From assembly GCA_024232355.1 (NCBI GenBank), contig JAAEPW010000061.1:1-56541 (forward strand): a stretch of 56,541 nt of DNA. Direction: 5' to 3'. Position 1 is the first letter of the stretch. The number at the start of each line of letters is the position of its first letter. The translations under genes were made by a program, and so were the position numbers. The notes under the pieces were generated by a model that was not told the DNA's origin, searched no databases, and worked only from the letters and a program-made list of their open reading frames with translations. Below are positions 44,440-51,448 of this stretch, piece after piece. This DNA is from Chloroflexota bacterium (GTDB taxonomy: Bacteria > Chloroflexota > Anaerolineae > B4-G1).

Positions 44440-45218
44440 GCTGTCACCTCCCACCCGTCGCCGTTCTTGCGTAGTTTGCCTGACCCTTCCAGTTCGGCGG
44501 TATACCCATAGATTGTGTTTCTGTGCACACCAAGCGTCCGTGCTGCTTCCGTCGCTCCCAAGGTTGGGTTGCCCTTGTACGCTTCCAATAATGCACACAG
44601 GAGAGCCTCTTTACGTTCTTGTCTTGTGCGATTCACCGCGTCTAAAGGGCTGTTTTGTGCGCTTCCCTGTGCATTTCTATCGTTGCTCTTGTGTACTTGT
44701 TGAGCGTCGTTTTTGTGCACTTGTTGGGCGGTTCGGCGGGTCCTGCGTTCTACCTTTTCTTGGGCAATCGCACCCGTCCGTCGCTTGTGTTGCGCTCTCA
44801 AGGCAAGGTTGACAGTGCCGACCAGGGCCAGCGTGGGGAAGATCACCGGGGCAAAACGGGCGAGGTTTGGGGTGATGTCCAGAAAGACTGTCAGGCCAAC
44901 AGTGGAGGCATAGTAGAAGCCGACCAACGCGACGGCCAGGGGAAAAGGGGCTGGGGGATCTGACTTGCGCTTGCTCTCATTATAATCCCACAGCGCCAGG
45001 GCGGTAGAGGTTGCTGTTAGCCCTAGAATCTCAATGATAGCGCCAGCCACCAACCCCAGGCCGGTGGACCAGTGCAAATGCTCTTGGCTTGCCCGTGCCA
45101 CTAGTGCTGCGCTTGGGATTGGGGCAAGCCAGGGGCCAAGCGCGGCCAATGCGTCAGTGGCCATTGCCTCAACTTGGCCCACCCAACTCCTAAAGTTCTC
45201 CAGTATACCAGTAATCAT
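44436..45218 (-). CDS. Membrane protein with C-terminal helix-turn-helix
   Basis: This 260-residue protein has an N-terminal part with several hydrophobic helices (LGLVAGAIIEILGL, PLAVALVGFYYASTVGLTVF, IFPTLALVGTVNLAL). A charged region follows that is rich in QQVH repeats, then a C-terminal helix-turn-helix (TLGATEAARTLGVHRNTIYGYTAELE). It may bind element DNA at the membrane or regulate the transfer genes. Start at 45218 (ATG after GGGGG) or 45224 (GTG). It overlaps the next gene by an ATGA. Three copies of a CTTACTCTGCGGG repeat lie in its upstream gap. Confidence 0.7.
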   Translation of the reverse strand: MITGILENFRSWVGQVEAMATDALAALGPWLAPIPSAALVARASQEHLHWSTGLGLVAGAIIEILGLTATSTALALWDYNESKRKSDPPAPFPLAVALVGFYYASTVGLTVFLDITPNLARFAPVIFPTLALVGTVNLALRAQHKRRTGAIAQEKVERRTRRTAQQVHKNDAQQVHKSNDRNAQGSAQNSPLDAVNRTRQERKEALLCALLEAYKGNPTLGATEAARTLGVHRNTIYGYTAELEGSGKLRKNGDGWEVTA

Positions 45219-45245
45219 ACGCACCCCCTATGGAAATGAAAAAGA

Positions 45246-45348
45246 CTTACTTTGCGGGTAAGTCCCGCAGAGCAAGCCCTTGGGTTGCGCTATAGATACA
45301 GCGTGGTAAAATAACGCTAGCTGGTTTCGCAGGCTTACTCTGCGGGAT
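45246..45348. repeat. Three copies of CTTRCTYTGCGGG in the transfer-operon leader
   Basis: CTTACTTTGCGGG (45246-45258) and CTTACTCTGCGGG (45334-45346) are direct repeats 88 bases apart. An inverted copy reads CTTGCTCTGCGGG on the other strand near 45263-45275 and pairs with the first to form a small hairpin. They sit between the repressor stop and the membrane/helix-turn-helix gene, so they are candidate operators or recognition sites for the element's DNA-binding proteins. Confidence 0.55.
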
Positions 45349-45396
45349 TAGTAAGGGCTGTGTGGGTGTTGGTAGCACCTGCACGGCCCGAGCTAC

Positions 45397-45585
45397 TTAT
45401 GGTTTACGTTTTTCTGTTTTCTCCTTGGTCTTGGTGGGCAATTCAATCTCACCCGATATCCATCCGGTCAATAGTTTACGCACAATTTCAGAGACAGGTT
45501 GTCCAAGTTCAGCCGCTTTGACTCTAACAGCTTTATGTAGGCTCTCTGGTGCTCTGACCATTATACGGCGTTCTTTTTCTTCCAT
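45397..45585 (-). CDS. Ribbon-helix-helix repressor
   Basis: This 62-residue protein has an Arc/CopG-like ribbon-helix-helix: a strand near ERRIMVRAPE, then helices in SLHKAVRVKAAELGQ and PVSEIVRKLLTGWI. Such proteins bind operators as dimers. The GGGGAA site fits the start. Its own promoter (45620-45648) and a perfect dyad (45600-45615) at the expected transcription start make it very likely self-regulated. It heads the transfer gene block on the - strand. Confidence 0.8.
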   Translation of the reverse strand: MEEKERRIMVRAPESLHKAVRVKAAELGQPVSEIVRKLLTGWISGEIELPTKTKEKTEKRKP

Positions 45586-45599
45586 TTCCCCATCTCTCC

Positions 45600-45648
45600 G
45601 TGTAACGTGTTACACATTCATTATAGCAGAAAAAAAAGAGAAAGTCAA
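45600..45648 (-). promoter_or_regulatory. Repressor promoter with operator at the start site
   Basis: On the - strand TTGACT (45648-45643) and a perfect TATAAT (45625-45620) are 17 bases apart. Four bases beyond the -10 begins a perfect dyad, GTGTAAC-GT-GTTACAC (45600-45615), that would cover the start site. It lies 15 bases upstream of the ribbon-helix-helix gene. This is the clearest promoter/operator in the window. Confidence 0.8.
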
Positions 45649-45702
45649 TACCCAATTTGCGGGCCGTGCTATTCAGTTGTTAAAGTACAGAGCCAGCTAG
45701 TT

Positions 45703-45909
45703 TTAGCTTGCTGATACTTGTGATATACTCTGCATCGCACCCTGCTCTATGGGTGTGTCGCTGTCCTGGCCTTGGCCCCTAACCGTGTCCAGGGCAGCGG
45801 CTTTCTTTCCCCACTCCAACAAGATGTCAAACGCTTGTCTCAGACGTTGCTTGCGCTCGGTGTCTGTGATTCCAGGTGATCGTACCATTGTGACTGTAAA
45901 CTCGGTCAT
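45703..45909 (-). CDS. Small element protein
   Basis: This 68-residue basic protein starts MTEFTVTMVRSPGITD and is mostly helical in character (RLRQAFDILLEWGKKAA). AAGGAGACAATGT precedes the ATG. It overlaps the preceding 81-residue gene by four bases, so the two are translationally coupled. I recognise no family. Confidence 0.6.
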   Translation of the reverse strand: MTEFTVTMVRSPGITDTERKQRLRQAFDILLEWGKKAAALDTVRGQGQDSDTPIEQGAMQSISQVSAS

Positions 45910-46151
45910 ACATTGTCTCCTTTGATATCCTCTTGCCCTACCCAAAAGTGATGTCTCAGCACGCTGGGCCGTGATGTCACGCGTACTCCGTCCACCTTTG
46001 TCAGTTTGCCGTTGCTTTCCAATGCCGAGGGGTGGACATAGCAAACTTTGGGGACTGCGCCGAACTTTTGCTTGTACCTCCGTACTGCTTGACGCACTTT
46101 CTCGGTCATGTCGAGCTTTGAAGCATCACACCAAAGTAGTCCCTTTTTCAT
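45906..46151 (-). CDS. Small element protein with YVHPSAL motif
   Basis: This 81-residue protein starts MKKGLLWCDASKLDM and contains YKQKFGAVPKVCYVHPSAL, a stretch I associate with small proteins of mobile elements without a known role. GGAGGAAACTACG sets the start. It overlaps the upstream zinc-type gene by 26 bases and the downstream gene by four. Confidence 0.6.
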   Translation of the reverse strand: MKKGLLWCDASKLDMTEKVRQAVRRYKQKFGAVPKVCYVHPSALESNGKLTKVDGVRVTSRPSVLRHHFWVGQEDIKGDNV

Positions 46152-46578
46152 CGTAGTTTCCTCCAAGTAATACCTCTTTAAGCGCAGCATTTCGGCAGTC
46201 AGGGCAGGGGAGTGGCTCCCCAGTCCACCAGCGATGGATAGGGAAGATGATTTTGCACTTGCAGACCTGCACCCGCTCGAAGGCACCGAGGGTGTAGTGC
46301 CAAGGACGACCATTCTCCCTGACCAGCCTGAACCCATCAGGACAGTGGAGGACATGTGGGGCTTTACCGTTTACGGATTTCATTATAGCCCTGGCGTGTT
46401 TCTCGCATCGGACAGATGAACCATCGCGGTAGATCCCCGGTGCAATGCACCTATTACTGCTGCATTGCACCGGGCCAGGGTCCACAATCCCATCCTGAAG
46501 CGGGGTGGAGAGGTCTGGTTTTTCAGGCTCTGGAGGTGGTTCCGGTTCCAGGGTGAACATTGTCAGTTGGCCAGTCAT
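46126..46578 (-). CDS. Cysteine-rich element protein
   Basis: This 150-residue protein has a Pro/Glu-rich N-terminal part and several Cys/His clusters (CSSNRCIAPG, CEKHARA, VCKCKIIFP, CPDCRNAAL) that probably bind zinc. The N terminus reads MTGQLTMFTLEPEP. QLTMF resembles the beta-clamp-binding pentapeptide, a possible link to the element's own clamp. GGAGGTACT precedes the ATG, and a GC-rich hairpin lies directly upstream. The function is unknown. Confidence 0.6.
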   Translation of the reverse strand: MTGQLTMFTLEPEPPPEPEKPDLSTPLQDGIVDPGPVQCSSNRCIAPGIYRDGSSVRCEKHARAIMKSVNGKAPHVLHCPDGFRLVRENGRPWHYTLGAFERVQVCKCKIIFPIHRWWTGEPLPCPDCRNAALKEVLLGGNYDEKGTTLV

Positions 46579-46593
46579 AGTACCTCCGGCAAT

Positions 46594-46627
46594 GGGGGGG
46601 GTAGCGGCTTTGTGGCCGCCCCCCCCC
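46594..46627. terminator. Very GC-rich hairpin in the leader of the Cys-rich gene
   Basis: A G-run (46594-46601) and a C-run (46619-46627), with inner arms GCGGC (46604-46608) and GCCGC (46615-46619), form a strong stem. It lies between two - strand genes, 16 bases before the next start codon. It may terminate the upstream transcript or shape the leader; there is no T-run. Confidence 0.5.
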
Positions 46628-46675
46628 TCTCCCCTATTATTTAGTGTGTCTGTGTGACGAGTATCACGAAAAGTG

Positions 46676-47008
46676 TCAACACGGCCTATATCTCTCTCCC
46701 CCTCCTGAGTTATTCTGGTACTTTATCTTGGCGCTCCAATTCGGTGGCAGTTCGGTTACGTCTGTCACTTTCCCATCCTTAATGAAGATGGTCATAGTTC
46801 CTTGCCTTTCCCCGCAGGTGAATCTGGACACATTAGCGCAACGGGAGTACCAGTCCATAAAGGCATCAAAGTCCTCACGGTGAAAATCGAGGACGACACC
46901 GTTGCTCGCTGTCAATTCAGCGTACCTCTCCCCTTCTCCGTCGAAGGGGAATGCAATCGTTGCCCCACTAGGGTCGAATGCTCTATCTCCTATCTCTACA
47001 AATAACAT
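46676..47008 (-). CDS. Hypothetical element protein
   Basis: This 110-residue soluble protein starts MLFVEIGDRAFDPSG. It contains FHREDFDAFMDWYSRC and an ELPPNWSAKIKYQ segment. No family is recognised. AGGAGGAGATA precedes the ATG, and the DUF2958 gene ends nine bases upstream, so cotranscription is likely. Confidence 0.6.
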   Translation of the reverse strand: MLFVEIGDRAFDPSGATIAFPFDGEGERYAELTASNGVVLDFHREDFDAFMDWYSRCANVSRFTCGERQGTMTIFIKDGKVTDVTELPPNWSAKIKYQNNSGGGERYRPC

Positions 47009-47017
47009 TATCTCCTC

Positions 47018-48388
47018 CTAGAATAGTGACAACTGTTTGGGCTTACCGTCGGGAACTGGTGCTCGAAAGACTTTGTCAGGCCCGTTCGGTTGCCCAGGCA
47101 TAAACGGTGCGAGTAGCTCGTCGGCTCTTTCTTGGTCAACCTCATCCACGTCGAGCAGATTACCCTCATCATCGTAGAAAAGATCGCGCATAGCTCTGGC
47201 CTCAGGAGTGGGTCCATCCCCCTTGTTCAGCTCGTCGATGGGGACGAGTTTGATGTGACCAATGACGACACCGCCGCCGACTGACGAGCGTTCGTCACAG
47301 CTAACTGACACTTTTTCAGTGTCGTGGTGTGGGGTGTACTGTACCGTGCCAGTCTTTACCATACTTCCTGGATTTGCATACCACCACACGCTTTCCCCTT
47401 TCGTGAACGCAGGTTCAGTCTCGGCAGCTATCATGCCATCCTCACCCCACCATTTTCCAGCCGCTTTGTAGTGCCAGCTCCCCTCATATTCACGCCACTC
47501 ACGGTCCCAGATAGTGTGACATTCCGCGTAGGGATCGCTATCCCAACCAAAGTGGACAACATCATCTACCTTGAACTTGGGTTCTGGGCGAACACCCCCG
47601 AGGTACGGCTGCCAATCTAGCCAGGACGATGTGGGGTTAAAGTCCCCGCCATTGCGGTAGGTATCGCACCAAGAATCAGGTTCGGTTTGCCCAAGCACGC
47701 AGTGCTGAATGACCACACGGCAGAAACGGCGAAAGTCAATGGCTTTTTCATCGTTGGCGCGTTGTCCGTTCAGAAAACAATCTCGCGCCAAAGCATCATT
47801 TACCGATGATTCCTGTTCATCTTTACTCTTGAGGACTTGGGTTCGGAATAGGCTGTAGAGTTGAGCGGGAGTGATTACATCGGTGACCTTCCTGCCGCTA
47901 TCAACTACGATGGTGCAGGGTTCACCCTCACGGGAGAGTATCCGCTCGGTTTCTGTCATATACTGTTCATCGAGTTTTCTCTTGAGAGTGGATAGTCGAA
48001 CAGGTCGCCAGTAAAGATCAACCTCGACCGGCAACCCTACACCGGCTCCTCGCAGCTCCTGCACCTGGCTCAGTGCCATGTAGCACAATTCGTTGCAGTC
48101 CGGCCCAAGAGGGCTGACCAGGTAGCCGAAGAAAAGATCAGGCATTCCATCTGGAGCAACCTTGCTATACTCAGTTACGTAGAACGTCCAGCGCCCTTCT
48201 GACAGGAAAAACTTGCGCCAGACAATCGGGTCAGGTTCGTTATCTGTCGAGTACAGTGGGGGAATAGCTTTGCTTACCCACTGGGGCATATAGTCATACA
48301 CCATACGCTGGGCAGCGGTGTCGTTCTTTGGTCGGTGATCGGCGTATAGTTGTTGTGCAAATTCTAGTTGAGACTCTGATTCTGACAT
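47018..48388 (-). CDS. DUF2958-type protein ending in a beta-clamp-binding motif
   Basis: This 456-residue protein has an N-terminal region with the DUF2958 pattern (WTFYVTEYSK, DLFFGYLVSP, ELCYMALSQVQEL, LPVEVDLYWRP). A middle of unknown fold is followed by a Trp-rich segment (DREWREYEGSWHYKAAG). The last eight residues are KPKQLSLF. QLSLF is the textbook beta-clamp-binding pentapeptide, and the clamp gene lies 249 bases away in the same element. A replication or DNA-processing role through clamp recruitment is inferred. The start at 48388 follows GCAGGAGGT and a leader shared with another gene. Confidence 0.7.
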   Translation of the reverse strand: MSESESQLEFAQQLYADHRPKNDTAAQRMVYDYMPQWVSKAIPPLYSTDNEPDPIVWRKFFLSEGRWTFYVTEYSKVAPDGMPDLFFGYLVSPLGPDCNELCYMALSQVQELRGAGVGLPVEVDLYWRPVRLSTLKRKLDEQYMTETERILSREGEPCTIVVDSGRKVTDVITPAQLYSLFRTQVLKSKDEQESSVNDALARDCFLNGQRANDEKAIDFRRFCRVVIQHCVLGQTEPDSWCDTYRNGGDFNPTSSWLDWQPYLGGVRPEPKFKVDDVVHFGWDSDPYAECHTIWDREWREYEGSWHYKAAGKWWGEDGMIAAETEPAFTKGESVWWYANPGSMVKTGTVQYTPHHDTEKVSVSCDERSSVGGGVVIGHIKLVPIDELNKGDGPTPEARAMRDLFYDDEGNLLDVDEVDQERADELLAPFMPGQPNGPDKVFRAPVPDGKPKQLSLF

Positions 48389-48430
48389 AGTAAACCTCCT
48401 GCACCGCGTTGGCCGTAGGCCAGTCAATCC
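48389..48430 (-). promoter_or_regulatory. Shared leader hairpin, copy 1
   Basis: These 42 bases align without gaps to 51367-51408 at 31 positions. Read on the - strand, both contain GACTGGCC, a three-base loop and GGCCAA, then GCAGGAGGT just before the start codon. The conserved stem plus ribosome site suggests common translational or antitermination control of the two genes. Confidence 0.6.
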
Positions 48431-48439
48431 AAAAAACTC

Positions 48440-48634
48440 CTACTTAGCGCCAGGGGTAGGTGTCAACTGCGCTGTTTTGGTCTTTGCCGTTTGCACCTGT
48501 TGACCGCCCCCTCTGCACCAGCCAACGTCCCAATTGTCGTTTCCGTCACGGTGCGTGGGTCCGTGAGAATGTAGCCTACCATTCTCACGAACCTGCACCG
48601 ATTTACTACACACTGGGCATACTGCTCTCGCCAT
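48440..48634 (-). CDS. Small zinc-finger-like protein
   Basis: This 64-residue protein has CPVCSKSV near the N terminus, two His (HSHGPTH) and a later Cys (WCRGGG), which together could bind zinc. The tail is Gln/Thr-rich. It starts two bases after the clamp stop, so it is translated from the same message. No family is assigned. Confidence 0.55.
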   Translation of the reverse strand: MARAVCPVCSKSVQVRENGRLHSHGPTHRDGNDNWDVGWCRGGGQQVQTAKTKTAQLTPTPGAK

Positions 48635-48636
48635 AG

Positions 48637-49774
48637 CTACCGTCCCAAGTGCATTGGCATGAGGATGTGAATGTAGTCCTCATCACCGACTGGCCGGAAA
48701 GCGCCAGGCTGAGAGTGAGTGGTCGTTTCCATTGACAGCTTGGGCGTCTTGACCGCACTCAAAAAGTCGATCAGGTACTTGATGTTGAAAGCAACCTCGA
48801 TCTCGTCGCCGTCGATCACGGCATCCAGTTGGTTCACACTGTCGCCGGTCTCGGCAGATATGGCGGTCAATGTCAGCAAGGGTGATGTCCCGTTACCATC
48901 GCCAGGTTGAGCTTTCAGCCGGGAGATGTGAGCCGAGTCCCGCGCAAAGATGAGAGCCGCCTTGCACATCTTGAGCAGTGCGGCAGTTTCCACCTCGGTC
49001 TTGGTGGTATGGTCTTTCGGGATGATCTGACGATAGTCGGGAAAGTTACCGTCTATCAACTGGGATGTCAGTACCGTGTGCCCGAACTTGAACATCACCC
49101 GCGTATTTGCCAAGTGGCCGTGATAAAAGTCAACGGTCTCGACATCTTTGCACAACCGTGCAACTTGGCCCAGCGCCCTGGCTGGGACGATGACCTCGAA
49201 CGGATCACCGACATACGTGATTGGAATGCTCCGTACCGACAACCGGAACCCGTCGGCGGCTGCCATCGTGAGGCTACTATCATCGAACTTCATCAATACG
49301 CCTGTCAGGATTGGACGGTTGTCTTCAGTAGCGGCGGCAATGACCACTTGCCGAATGGCTGTACTGAGTTGCTTGGCGCTGAGAGAGATAGGATATTCGT
49401 CTGGATCAGGACAGTGGACCACAGGCATATCCTGCATATTAATGCCCTTGATGTTCGCCTCGGTACGACCTGCACACAGATTGAGTGTTTGTGTGCGCTG
49501 GGTCAGGGCCATATCTACCTGATCCTTGGGCAACGCTGCAACCAGATCATTCAAGGTGCGGGATGGGAGGGTAATACCTCCATCCTCGACCACATTGGCA
49601 GCGATCCAGGTTACAATGCCAATTTCCAGATTGGTGGCCGACAACTTTAGCTTTCCGTTGTCGGTTACCAAATAGTACGTTACCCAGCACTGGCAGTGTA
49701 GAACGGGGCGATACCGCTGGTCCCACGATGCTCAAGCCCCTGGATAGGTTTTCTTGCGGAACTGATGCTTTCAT
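48637..49774 (-). CDS. dnaN: DNA polymerase III beta clamp, frameshifted
   Basis: The first 34 residues (MKASVPQENLSRGLSIVGPA, then LPVLGNVL) read in one frame from 49774. The rest (LVTDNGKLKLSATNLEIGIV onward to MPMHLGR) reads in another from about 49671. Deleting one T of a TTT run at 49670-49672 joins them as VLGNVLLVTDNGKLKLSATN, exactly the family pattern. The whole protein is then about 379 residues with all three clamp domains (GFRLSV, GNFPDYRQIIP, YLIDFL), a normal length. GGAGGAAATAAA precedes the ATG. This is either a sequencing error in a homopolymer, a real mutation or programmed +1 frameshifting. The host dnaN is not seen here. Confidence 0.8.
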
Positions 49775-49789
49775 TTTATTTCCTCCTGC

Positions 49790-50254
49790 TTATAATGCCG
49801 CATCGCGGCTGTCTTCTGTAGCGGATGACACCTTTGTTAATTGGTGGGCAATTTGCTCTCGGGTGGCTTCTGGATAGACCATCATGTCATAGATGTTTCT
49901 TTCCAGATCGGCCAGGGCACTAAGGATATCGTCCCCCTGTCCAAAGAAGTTGAGGGTTCCAGTGCGTAAAGCAACTGCGTGTTGACGATCGACTGATATG
50001 TCACTGTTAAGGGTAGCGTCAGGCCATCTCAGCACAATGTTGACCAGCAAGAGCGGGTTCTCGTCCACCGTTCTGATCTCACCGAGTTCCATTGATTCGG
50101 TGTAAATATCGGCGGGACCACCGTTCTCGACCGTTTGCTGATAGGCTTGCCGGGCAATAGCCTCTAGCTTGCTTTTGTCAGGAACTTGGCCGTTATGTTC
50201 CACCGGCACAGTGACACGAATTGTGCCTATTAGCTCAACCACTGTTTGTCCCAT
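49790..50254 (-). CDS. Hypothetical protein of the replication block
   Basis: This 154-residue soluble protein starts MGQTVVELIGTIRVTVPVEH. It contains SKLEAIARQAYQQTVE and FGQGDDILSALADLERN. No family is recognised. GGAGGAAAAGA sets the start. It overlaps the primase-like gene by 20 bases and lies 15 bases before the clamp gene, so all three should be cotranscribed. Confidence 0.6.
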   Translation of the reverse strand: MGQTVVELIGTIRVTVPVEHNGQVPDKSKLEAIARQAYQQTVENGGPADIYTESMELGEIRTVDENPLLLVNIVLRWPDATLNSDISVDRQHAVALRTGTLNFFGQGDDILSALADLERNIYDMMVYPEATREQIAHQLTKVSSATEDSRDAAL

Positions 50255-51158
50255 TCTTTTCCTCCAGTATGAATTTGATCCATCGGTGAAGATCAGTACC
50301 GTGCAGAAATGCCTCACCGATATCCTTGCCCATCTCGGGATAGGTGATGATGCCTCGACCTAACATTTTCTTTTTGACCTCGGCATAAGCCATTCCTGGC
50401 TCCTGACCGAGAACCTCGCCAGTCTCTTTGTCCACGTTGGGTGGGTCGTGATCAGCGACGATGATGATGTCCTTCACCCTCTTGAAGCACTTTGTCCATC
50501 GCCTGTCCCACACACCACCTCCACCAAAGGGGGCGACTGCCGGTATTCCCAACTGGTCGAGCAATATCACATCGAGCGGTGCCTCGACGATCAGCAAGTA
50601 GTCCCACACCTTACTGATAAGCCGGTTCCAGTTAAAGATGGAACTGCCCTTTGTCCCTGGCACTGCCGTGTAGGTTGGTATCCAGTCCTCTGGCGGGGGA
50701 TACAGCCATCGTTTCTTGATACCCACACAGCGCGGGGGACTGTTCACGATGACGTTGGGAATTGTCAGCTTGGGCGCGTGTTCATCCCTCCCGATCAGAT
50801 AGCGCCGAGCGGTGTCCGGTCTGATCCCTCTTGCACCCAAGAAGGCCAATACCTCGTCGTCGAGGCGTCGTGCCGACTCGTGTACATCCTCCATCGAGGG
50901 CGGGGGAATGGGCGGCGGTGGTTCTCTACTGATGATGTCAGCACCCCTCTCCAACATATCAACGTGCCCGTACATCCCACCCTTGTCACTTGGTTTGCCA
51001 GGGCAGTTAGGACAATCATTGTGCCGACACCACCACCACTCTGCACCGTCCCAGATATGAAAACGTTTGGTCCCTGATCCATTGAATGGGCAAGGACCAT
51101 GCCACTCACCAGTCCGTCTACTTTGTAATGTAAAACCTGGCAATGGTGGCGTTGACAT
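50235..51158 (-). CDS. Primase-like protein with zinc ribbon and Toprim domain
   Basis: This 307-residue protein has an N-terminal zinc-binding region (GPCPFNGSG, WWWCRHNDCPNCPG) like the CHC2 domain of DnaG-type primases. A Toprim domain follows, with LLIVEAPLDVILLDQLGIPAV (Glu first) and IIIVADHDP (Asp pair) near residues 190-245. The layout resembles short phage and plasmid primases. The usual RNA-polymerase core between the two is compact, so activity is likely but unproven. Together with the DnaB-like and clamp genes it forms a replication module. Confidence 0.78.
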   Translation of the reverse strand: MSTPPLPGFTLQSRRTGEWHGPCPFNGSGTKRFHIWDGAEWWWCRHNDCPNCPGKPSDKGGMYGHVDMLERGADIISREPPPPIPPPSMEDVHESARRLDDEVLAFLGARGIRPDTARRYLIGRDEHAPKLTIPNVIVNSPPRCVGIKKRWLYPPPEDWIPTYTAVPGTKGSSIFNWNRLISKVWDYLLIVEAPLDVILLDQLGIPAVAPFGGGGVWDRRWTKCFKRVKDIIIVADHDPPNVDKETGEVLGQEPGMAYAEVKKKMLGRGIITYPEMGKDIGEAFLHGTDLHRWIKFILEEKNGTNSG

Positions 51159-51165
51159 TGATTTA

Positions 51166-51366
51166 CTACTCCGCTTTCATGTGTGATTGAATACACAACT
51201 GGACAGCATGGCCGTCCTCTACGATCTCGCACCAAATGGAGTATGCGATACCACTCCAATCGTACTCGCCCACTGACTCTAACGACGAGCTGCATGTGCA
51301 CAAGCAACTTAGCAGGGCCAGTATAACAAAAACCAACGCGATTGTCTTTAAGCATTTTTTTATCAT
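51166..51366 (-). CDS. Small lipoprotein
   Basis: This 66-residue protein has a hydrophobic signal (TIALVFVILALLSCLC) with a lipobox at LLSC, followed by about 40 mature residues. GGAGGTAAGTC precedes the ATG, and the leader is shared with the DUF2958 gene. It lies seven bases before the primase-like gene. It could be an entry-exclusion or surface protein of the element; no evidence beyond the signal. Confidence 0.6.
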   Translation of the reverse strand: MIKKCLKTIALVFVILALLSCLCTCSSSLESVGEYDWSGIAYSIWCEIVEDGHAVQLCIQSHMKAE

Positions 51367-51408
51367 GACTTACCTCCTGCCTCGTATTGGCCGAAGGCCA
51401 GTCAGTCC
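51367..51408 (-). promoter_or_regulatory. Shared leader hairpin, copy 2
   Basis: This is the counterpart of 48389-48430 (31 of 42 bases identical, no gaps). The stem TGGCC/GGCCA with loop TTC sits 19 bases upstream of the start codon and is followed by GCAGGAGGT. Confidence 0.6.
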
Positions 51409-51414
51409 TAGAAA

Positions 51415-51440
51415 GGTGCGGGGCCTGTGAACCCCGCACC
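51415..51440 (-). terminator. Terminator of the DnaB-like gene
   Basis: GGTGCGGGG (51415-51423) and CCCCGCACC (51432-51440) form a perfect nine-base stem nine bases beyond the helicase stop on the - strand, followed by TTTCT. It separates the helicase/ParB transcript from the small lipoprotein and its leader. Confidence 0.7.
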
Positions 51441-51448
51441 CTTCCCTG

